A stretch of 64,000 nt of DNA, from NCBI RefSeq assembly GCF_001619985.1, contig NW_017264196.1, positions 2,326,696 through 2,390,695 of the forward strand, given 5' to 3'. The position numbers and the translations under genes are program-made. Every line of letters begins with the position of its first letter. Positions within the stretch are counted from its first letter, which is position 1. This document shows positions 56,702 through 64,000 of this stretch, in pieces. The notes beneath the pieces are model-generated. The model was not told the origin of the DNA and ran no database searches. It was given only the letters and a program-made list of their open reading frames with translations. The DNA comes from Xylona heveae TC161. Its lineage: Eukaryota; Ascomycota; Xylonomycetes; Xylonales; Xylonaceae.

Positions 56702-58554
56702 CTAAAAGAATGCTCGAACAATCCCAATCCCATGATCCTTCCACGTCCGCGGCCTCTCCGGTGGTGCAACCTCATCAACTTCATCCAGATCAATTTCCCT
56801 CAACCCATAATTGAGATCCATTTCATGACTGCGCACAAAAAGCTTCCAGTCTCTCGACCACAGTTTCCAGAGAATGTACAGCGCCAGGATAAGCGGAGCC
56901 GCAAGAAAACTTACAAAAAAGTCATACGCAGTACCCAGCTGTCCATTCGGCCAGAGGGAGGTATAAAACGTAGCAATAATGCACAATATAGACAAGATCA
57001 GCCCGACCCAGCTGCCGTAGATGCCAAACGCCGCTTGAAAGGGGAGTTTGCTTCGACTATGACCTTGGACTCTCCAGCCTTTGCGAAAGCGGATATTGGA
57101 TGCGCATATACTGCCCCAGGTGAAGAACGAGGACAAGCCCCCGAGAGCGAGGAGCCAGTCAAAAACAGTTTCAGACGACGAGGCTTCGGTGACGTAGGCG
57201 ATGAATCCGAAAAGGATCTGAATGGCAATACAAAACAAGGGACGACCGTGCTTGTCGACGTAGCTTAGAAAGCTGGGCGCCATGCCATGCAGTGCGAGGG
57301 CTTGTAGTGTACGCGAGGAGCCATATGTGCATGAATTGGCAACACTAACGACCGAGACTGTGATGATGGCGTTGAAGACTGATGGCAGACCACGGATGCC
57401 GGCCATGCGAATAGCCAGGACAAAAGGGGAGTCCTTGGTATCGCTGTCGCCGGCTTTTAGAAGGTTAGGTGAATCCGCGGGTACAACGATGCCCAGGATG
57501 AGCAGGGAGACAATGTAGAAAAAAGTTATTCGCCAAAAGACCTGCTTGGTGGCTTTGGGAAGGGATTTTCGAGGGTCAGCCGCTTCTGCGGCGGCAAGAC
57601 CAATGAGTTCTGTCCCGCCAAAGGAAAATGCAGCTGTCACAAAGACGGAGCAGAATCCGGAAAAGCCGTTGCGAAAAGCGCCAGGTTCTTTCCAGTATCT
57701 GAAACCAATGTAGCCGCGGTTGTCGGTGGGGACACCGCCGCAGTCGATGATGATGCCGAGGATCATGAAGCCGATAATGCCGAGGATTTTTATTATTGCG
57801 AGAATAAATTCGACTTCGCCGTATCCGCGTACACCAAAGATTTGAATGGCGCAGACAACGACAAGGAAGACTGTGACCCAGACGCCGTTATTGATCTTGT
57901 CATTCCAAAAGTCAATGGTTAATCCGGCGGCCGTGAGTTCAAAGGGCAGCGTGGTGAGCCAGCCAATTGCGTATTCCCAGCCCATTGCAAAGCCCCTATA
58001 CGTAGTGTTAGCAATGGTGATGCTAAAGAAGGCGGAGAGATATTGGCTCAGCCTAAGCAGGGAAGTAATTCACCAGGAAGAGTCGAGAAAGCGGGTAGAG
58101 TATGTAAAGAAGGCTCCATTGACGGGATATAGAACAGCCAATTCACCAAGAGCCTGCACGGTACATAAAAGCATGATGCCAATTATAATGAAACAGATGA
58201 GCTATGGCATTGTTAGTCTTCATGGTTCAACATTTCCTCAGAGTTTGCAATTAAAATTACCAGACTTGCAGGCCCACCGCTTTCCAGGGCACTGCCAGTG
58301 CCCACAAAGAGGCCAGCGCCAATGGCACCACCTAAACTGTGTCAGCCCGATCCGGAGTCCGAATGAAGACAATCACAGAACAATTTGACTGTGCATAACT
58401 TACCTATGGCAATCATCTGCATATGGCGCCCCTTTAGGTCACGATTCAACGCATTTTGTGCTGGCGGAGGTCCGACATATCCGACTTCCACATCCTCTTT
58501 GTTCTTTGCCGCAGAAAGAGTTTCTTGAGGCCTAGGACCTTTGCCCACCTCCAT
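56702..58554 (-). CDS. Amino-acid permease (YAT family), 547 aa
   Basis: Minus strand: exons 58554-58404, 58331-58261, 58201-58074 and 57995-56702; all GT-AG, phases agree. Helix 1 has MIAIGGAIGAGLFVGTG, helix 2 to 3 ALGELAVLYPVNGAF, then RFLDSSWGFAMGWEYA, and FGGTELIGLAAAEAADP after helix 6, all strong marks of the fungal amino-acid permease family (Gap1/Dip5-like). It ends with an acidic REIDLDEVDE tail. Transports amino acids at the plasma membrane; specificity unknown. It is convergent with the TPR gene and similar in length to the permease at 51.8 kb, but intron positions differ, so the two are not a recent duplicate. Confidence 0.95.
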
Positions 58555-59543
58555 TTCAAATAGAGATTTATTGCTAGAGCAAGAAGTGCTATACAGCACC
58601 AGTAAAAAAACCAAAGGTCGAGTGAAGAAAAGATTTTACCCCGGGGCGTATATTTGACTGACCTCAAGTATACCTGTGCCATAGTATCGCTTATACATAT
58701 TAGAGATTGAGCTGTAGAAAGTGCCATATCTCCACATCAATGAGTGCGAGAAGCACATTATGAGTCTAGCCAAGGGTCAAAACATGGGTTTCGAGATGTA
58801 GATCCCTTGGCCGCGAGAGCGAGCCCATCCGAATTTGGAAACTTTATCAAATGGTCGTATGTTTTGCAAGTGGCTAGATGATGTGGAGATAAGGTGCTTG
58901 ATAGCAATTGCGTTGACGTGCTCCACAAGAGTGGAATATTTGAATTGCACAATATCACTGGTACTAGATTACTAGCACAGGATCAGTTAGATTAGAAACC
59001 AAACCGCGGCCATTCCCGCACGTCTGGAAAGCTTGACCGACAGTGGGCCAATGACAGATGGAGAACATGACAATATTACCCGCTTATTCTAGAAAATCTC
59101 CGCCAATCTAAGCGCAACCGCATCCACACCCCTCGCCTCTCTGCTGGCAACAATTGCCCCTTTTCGCCAGGGGGGATCCAATAGATAAGGGCTCGCCGAC
59201 ATAATTCGTTGCAATTACCGTATCGAAATGAACCATTCCCGCAGCCCGGGGCCAGGACTGGTCCCATGCACCATGCATCTCGGTTTGAATCAGGGTTGGC
59301 CGTGCTGGCCGATTTGGCCGTCTGGTCGATAGCTGGCCATGTGGATCATTTGCCTATCGTGCTACAGTATCTCTTCAGTCGTTGTCTGGTACAGTACTCC
59401 TATGTTGTATCTACCACTCTAAGTGTATGTTATAAGGTCCGAAGTGCTGCAACTGAGAGACGCTGTAATATATGGTACATTCCAGGTCTTCTCAGATTGT
59501 GTCATTTAGACCCTCACCTGCGTGATCTGTAAAAGAATCGATT
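58555..59543. other. Divergent upstream region of permease and FSH hydrolase
   Basis: Frames are short; no gene. No TCGGAGT site was found here. Confidence 0.5.
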
Positions 59544-60388
59544 ATGACAGGGATTGCGACAAATGGGGCGACGCCCCAGACGATGAAGATACTTATGATT
59601 CATGGTGCCTCTTCCTTGTATTTGGATCAATAACACCGTACTCTGCAACACGTCTGCTGATCATCCCTGCTACGGAAACAGGCTACACTGAGACTGCAGA
59701 GTCTTTCCGAGCCGACATGTATCGTGTAGAAAAGGCCCTCAATGAAGCCTTTCCCGCTGCACCGACACCCGGCTACCATCCATCCTACCCGGGCGGTGTC
59801 GAACTCATCTACCCAACCGGCACATGGAGGCTCAAGCCGACAGATTGGGCTCGCTACATACCAGGAGCCGACCCTGGATATGGATGGTTTTACAAAGTTG
59901 CCGACGACGATGAATTTCCAGGATTACTTGATGGCTTGACCCTTCTTGGTAATGTGATGAGGACTCAGGGTCCCTTTGCCGGCGTTATCGGGTTCTCGCA
60001 AGGCGGCTTTTTGGCTGGCCTGATTGCAAGTTTGCTGGAGGCGGGGAGAAAGGAAATATTTGATAAGGTTGAAACGGGGAGTGGAGGAATTCCGTACCCT
60101 GCAGCCTTTGTAGGGGTGCAGCCAATTAAGTTCTCGGTCAGCTGCTGCGGGTTTGCCGGGCTGAGCTTGCGATACAAAGCCTTTTATTCACCCAAGATAT
60201 CGGTGCCTCTACTGCATATCAATGGTAGTACAGATGACATTGTGTATGACAAGAGGAGCCGCACTCTGATTGATGCAACGACCGGAACAGAGGAGGGAAA
60301 GGTCCTTATTCACCCCGGTGGCCACATTGTGCCAATGACAAAATTGTACACGGATGCCCTAATTATGTGGATCCGTGATAAGCTTTAA
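59544..60388 (+). CDS. FSH1-type serine hydrolase, 255 aa
   Basis: Exons 59544-59604 and 59682-60388; a 77-bp intron (GTGCCT donor, acceptor ACAG) restores the family start MKILMIHGYTETAESF. Without this splice the N-terminus would read unlike the family. An alpha/beta-hydrolase of the FSH1 group: nucleophile Ser126 in GFSQGG, acid Asp in STDDIV (205/206), and His235 in GGHIVP. Such enzymes hydrolyse esters or thioesters; some act in secondary-metabolite pathways, others are housekeeping. The first ATG at 59544 is used; the ATG at 59583 would remove a 13-residue lead and fits the usual family start. Last intact gene before the retroelement. Confidence 0.85.
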
Positions 60389-60789
60389 GATACCAATGGT
60401 AAAGTATTGAAATAACTAGAGAAATTAAAGAAAGAATAACCTTAACCTGTCAAATCCTAGATTCAATGTAGTATTATACTTAAAAGATAGCAAAATTATA
60501 GCATTAGAAAAATATTTAATTATATAAATATATTAGTTTAATTTAAGTTTTATTTAAATTTTTTTAAAAAAAATTAAATATTTATAATTAAAATAAATTG
60601 TCAAGATATTTTGACATAGACTACTACATTTCAAGAACAATATTTAAGGCTTATTATATAATTAACTACTAAACTTGTTTATTAAGAGTAAGATATAGAT
60701 TGTAAAATAAGTTAAATTAAGGTTAATTATAGAGGGTTTTTCTACTTTTTCCAAAGAGTTAGACTTAGGAATTTATATAGTAAGAATTT
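60389..60789. other. Very AT-rich spacer
   Basis: From about 60450 the sequence is almost only A and T with TATAAATAT-like runs. No gene. Typical of transposon-rich or RIP-affected fungal DNA. Confidence 0.6.
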
Positions 60790-60892
60790 ATCAAACCATA
60801 GTTTAATTTGTTACTACAGTAAGAAATTACTATAGTTGGATGAATATCAAACCATGGTTTAATTTGTTACTACAGTGAGAAATTACTATAGT
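60790..60892. repeat. 47-bp direct repeat next to LTR
   Basis: 60790-60836 and 60846-60892 are 47-bp copies with two A/G differences and a 56-bp period. The second copy ends where the LTR begins, and its last base overlaps the LTR's first. Confidence 0.8.
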
Positions 60893-61413
60893 GTTATGGT
60901 GACACCTATGGATAGGTGTCAGGTTGTATCTTCCTAGATAGTTCCCTGTCAGTACATCAAGGGTTCTCACCTAGTAATATAGCATCCCACAATATTATTC
61001 AGTGATAGGAGTGATATAAGATGATATGATAATTCAGGTCTGGTAGATAAAGTAAACAATAAGATTGTTGTCATACTAATATCTGAATACTAATAACTAA
61101 CTATTGTTAAGCAGTAATGCTAGACAATAGACTTCAAGAACTATACAGAACAATTCTAGCTACATAGGAAAACCATCCTCCTTATATAACAGTCTATTCC
61201 AGTGGTCCTGTTTGTTGATTAGTGCTGATCAGCTATGATTAGTACTAATTACCCCTAATTACTACTGATCACTTTATTCAGCCACTGATCTCTACTTCCT
61301 TATCTTATCATCACATGACCCCTTGCCCCATGATATCATCAGCATACTGTGCCTCTGTACTTCATAAGTAGGCCCTGCACCATCTGTTACTGACCCTTGT
61401 AACCATCATTACA
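60892..61413 (-). repeat. Long terminal repeat (3' LTR of minus-strand element)
   Basis: 522 bp starting TGTTATGGTG and ending CATCATTACA. The ends are imperfect inverted repeats (TGTTATGGTG against TGTAATGATG). A 20-bp hairpin lies at 60901-60920 (arms GACACCTAT and ATAGGTGTC around GG). A polypyrimidine tract follows on the right, as expected for a minus-strand element. The other LTR is outside the window, so boundaries are inferred. Confidence 0.7.
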
Positions 61414-61418
61414 TTAGG

Positions 61419-61438
61419 TCCTCCCTTTTCATCCTTTC
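61419..61438 (-). other. Polypurine tract of the retroelement
   Basis: The plus strand is almost all C and T here, so the minus strand is a purine tract of about 20 nt that ends about 5 bp before the LTR, where plus-strand DNA synthesis would be primed. Confidence 0.6.
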
Positions 61439-62421
61439 AACTTGAAAGGCTGATTCCATGACCACTAGGTTTTTCCTTATAAGGGTAAGGCTCCCCTCCT
61501 TCTGCATTTTCTGTTTCTTCAACCTGTTTGCCTCCATCATGCCAAAAGCTGAATCTTTTTCTAAGTATTGTCACATCCTTGCTTCTAAGACAAGTCATTT
61601 GGGTCACAAGATGCCAACTCCCTGTTCTGCCTATCATCATAACAACTGTTGTTGTTTAATTTCCTTAGACTCTAGTCACTGTTCTGAGTGTATTTCTTGC
61701 AATTCTTCATGCAATCTTGTTGTTTTTGTCCATGAATGGGATTGTTTGTAGGAAGAGTACCACAAGCTTGAGTCCCAACTTGAGCTTGTCAAAGAACAGA
61801 CTTCTGAGCTTGCTACTCATCAGTTACACCTTTGTAAGCAACTAGGCAAATTGTCTTCTTGCAAGAAGGAACTATTCAATCACAAGTTGGCTTCTATAGA
61901 AGAGGTTGAACAACTGGAGCAATCCTCCAATCCCCAGGCTTCTTCTGAGCTTTTTATTAATCCTTCCTCAATCAATTGGTCCCTCTTAAATCTTCCAATT
62001 TCTTCTCCTTCAGGTGTTGTCAGTGGTATTTAACAATCTTCTCAGGGCAATTCAAATTGGTCCATGGTTTCCATGAATTTGATTCTTCCCTGTAGTCAAG
62101 CCATTTAACATAGTATTTCCATTGCTGACCTTCTTTCTTTACATCTAGAATTTCTTCAACATTATATTCTTTGTCTTCAGATGAAATGTCTAGTTCTTTT
62201 GCAAGTGGTATATCTTCTAGTGCTGGTTTTAATAGTGAGACATGGAATGTTAGATGTATTCTTGTTCCCTTAGGTAGTCATAATCAATATGTTACTTTGT
62301 TGACTTGTTTCTCAATTTCAAAAGGTCCTGCCTTGACATGATCCAACTTCTTGTTTGGTCTCTTGGATTTCAAGTTTCTACAGAGTAGGTAAACTTTACC
62401 CCCCTCCTTAAAGATTGGTCC
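61439..62421 (-). pseudogene. Retroelement pol C-terminus with chromodomain, broken
   Basis: The minus strand 62205-62040 encodes a chromodomain: an EYNVEEILD start, a YYVKWLDY core and a later aromatic/Trp region, the targeting module of chromoviruses. Just upstream, a FHVSLLKPA-like segment typical before chromodomains is preceded by two TGA stops at 62286-62284 and 62280-62278. From 61439 to 62030 the frame is lost. Confidence 0.75.
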
Positions 62422-62423
62422 AT

Positions 62424-63428
62424 TCAATCTCCCTTGATTGGCATATTCTTACATTTTCTGGTTTCTGAACTTGATCTCTTGTCATAGTGACTCATGGAGT
62501 TCCTTGATTCCTTGACTATATTGTAGTCCTTGTGGTAACATACCATCATTCTTGATTTCTGTTCTTTGAACCACTGGATCATATCTGTAATTTGCCTGAA
62601 ATGGTGACATTTTGATAGTATCTTGTTTTGTACTATTATATGTGTACTGAGCAACTGGTAACAATGGTACCTAATTGTCTTGTTAGTAGCTGATGTAGTG
62701 TTGTAGATACTGTTCAATGATCTAGTTGATTTGTTCAGTTTGTCTGTCTGTTTGTAGGTGAGCTGTAGTTGACATCTTGTGCTCTACTTCCAAGCTTGTT
62801 ATCATTGTTCTCCAGAACCTTGATGTAAATAGCTTATCTCTGTCAGTAATGAATTCCTTTAGTAACTGATGGTTTGCTATTACTGTTTGTAATACTAGAT
62901 ATGCCATTTGTTCTGCTATAGCCTCCTTTGTTATTGGGATGAAATATGTATATTTCATGAGTTGTTCCACAATTACAAGTAATGTGTTGTACTTTTGTCC
63001 TGTAACTAGGTTTGTTGATTCCAGTAAATCTGTAATAAAGTTTATTGTGACTAATTCCCATGGCCAATGTAGTACTTTTGGATTCTTCAAATTCCTATAT
63101 GGCTTATGTCTGCTTTTCTTGTCCTGGTTGCAAACATGGCATCCTTTGATTATTTCTTTAACTAACTTCCATATGCCTAGTATGTAGTAGTTTGCTGTAA
63201 TTTGTGCAACTGTCTTTGTAATTCCTGGATGTCCACTCATTGGTTCTTTGTGTATTTCTTTAACCAATTCTTTTTGTAGTTTCTGTAGTACATAGATTTG
63301 TCCTTCATGGTATAAGAGTCTGTCCTTAAGTGGTTCTCTTGCTTCATGATTTGTAGTTTTGTCATCTTGGGTTGCTTCCTATATTCATTGTTCCCAAGTA
63401 TCATGACTTTTAATTTGTAGTGCTGCAA
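62424..63428 (-). pseudogene. Retroelement integrase remnant (H2C2 finger and catalytic core)
   Basis: Minus strand 63267-62722 reads an HH-CC zinc finger (HPGITKT...CHVCNQD) and the integrase core: WELVTINFIT, ITDRDKLF and QTDRQTEQIN. The second catalytic Asp and the Glu are present, but the first, normally Asp in the DFI segment, is Asn (codon 63042-63040). The tail, including SPFQANY, is in another frame at 62664-62482. Broken by frame shifts. Confidence 0.8.
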
Positions 63429-63519
63429 TCATTTTTGCTCCATACACTAGGGTTCTGTTGCTGTCAAGCTTAAGTATTATGTCTTGTACTAGCTCCATGC
63501 CTTCCTTGTACTTTTCTTG

Positions 63520-63939
63520 TTAACTAAGTGTGTCTACAACTCTGTTTTCTTTCTCCTTTTTATAGTGTATTTGGAAGTTGTACTGAGCTAACATTTCTGC
63601 CCACCATACTTGTCTTCTGTTCAACTTCTTCATTGTTGTGAACATTGTAAGATTCTTATGATCTAAGTATATCATGGTTGTGTCTTTTGCTCCAAGCAAG
63701 TAGACTCTCCAATATTCCATTGCTAATACTACTCTGAGTAGTTCCTTGTCATAGATATTGTAGTTCAATTCTAGTGCCAATAGTTTCTGTGAGTAGAAGG
63801 CTACTGGATGTCTCTTGCCATCCTCTCCTATCTGTATCATTTGTACTCCAATGGCAAAGTCTGATGAGTCTGTCTTAACTTTGACTTCCTTTCCTGGTTT
63901 GTACATCCCAAGTCGAAAATTCCGGTTCAGGTTTGCCAA
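63520..63939 (-). pseudogene. Retroelement RNase H domain fragment
   Basis: Minus strand, about 140 codons: KTDSSDFAIG, a Gly-x-x-HPVAFYSQKL segment, ELNYNIYDKELL, YLDHKNLT and a final NRVVDTLS, the order of Ty3/gypsy RNase H. No ATG; it is the interior of pol. Codons before about 63905 (at the 5' side) do not match the expected reverse transcriptase thumb. Confidence 0.85.
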
Positions 63940-64000
63940 AAGGCCAGTCGTTCAACAACAACCTTCGGAGGTGGAATTGGCTGAAAATTGCACCAAGTCT

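Larger units (their letters stand above)
60892..64000 (-). mobile_element. Degraded Ty3/gypsy chromovirus-type LTR retrotransposon, minus strand
   Basis: Read on the minus strand from the right edge: RNase H, integrase zinc finger and core, a chromodomain, polypurine tract and one LTR, the order of a Ty3/gypsy chromovirus. The reverse transcriptase proper, gag, protease, primer site and other LTR are not in the window. Stops and frame shifts break the coding regions. The element's own sequence seems to end near 63,905; beyond it composition becomes GC-richer and unlike the element, so it is truncated or interrupted there. Confidence 0.85.

Noticed and set aside
59522-59640. Direct reading of the FSH hydrolase from a GTG at 59522
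   Set aside because: It lacks the family N-terminus; a 77-bp intron gives an ATG start and the conserved MKILMIHG segment.
61458-62033. Two plus-strand frames inside the retroelement
   Set aside because: Opposite to the element's coding strand and without protein features; shadows of decayed pol.

Overview
The window is nuclear DNA of a filamentous ascomycete, most likely a Eurotiomycete. The evidence is many short introns (about 48-170 bp) with GTANGT donors and CTAAC-like branch sites, fungal C2H2 and Zn2Cys6 regulators, a CYP7/CYP8-like P450, fungal MFS and amino-acid permeases, Pmt4, and a decayed chromodomain Ty3/gypsy element. I cannot name the species. Gene models were joined by hand from frame continuity and splice signals; exon coordinates are given in each entry.

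Left part (0-31 kb), mostly core genome: a possible small cysteine-rich protein (0.8 kb), a short-chain dehydrogenase (2.5 kb), an orphan protein followed by a 25-A tract (4-5 kb), a CYSTM-type cysteine-rich protein (5.9 kb), a 1046-residue coiled-coil protein (7.3-10.6 kb), two C2H2 zinc-finger loci (13.2-16.0 and 18.2-19.8 kb, the first with an unresolved middle), a basic Ser/His-rich unknown protein (20.2-21.9 kb), a cytochrome P450 (22.3-24.0 kb), the oligosaccharyltransferase subunit STT3 (24.7-27.4 kb), and a divergent pair of dynein intermediate chain and ATP synthase subunit e (28.0-31.2 kb).

Middle part (31-44 kb): Pmt4 O-mannosyltransferase, then a Zn2Cys6 regulator divergent from a sulfamidase-like sulfatase with an MFS sugar transporter next to it, then a siderophore transporter with a perfect iron-GATA box (ATCTGATAA) in its promoter.

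Right part (44.8-58.6 kb) is the most interesting stretch: TauD/TfdA dioxygenase and a Zn2Cys6 regulator (divergent), a RidA-monoamine oxidase fusion and an amino-acid permease (divergent), a TPR protein, and a second 547-residue amino-acid permease. This looks like an uptake-and-oxidation cluster for an amine or amino-acid nitrogen source. The regulator/dioxygenase promoter carries TCGGAGT repeated with an exact 12-bp period plus an inverted pair. The same heptamer occurs twice in the oxidase/permease promoter and once 228 bp upstream of the TPR gene, which suggests a cluster-specific operator.

After an FSH-type serine hydrolase (59.5-60.4 kb) the sequence becomes very AT-rich and enters a degraded minus-strand Ty3/gypsy chromovirus-type retrotransposon. 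One LTR (60,892-61,413), the polypurine tract, and chromodomain, integrase and RNase H remnants are visible. No tRNA, rRNA or CRISPR array was recognised.
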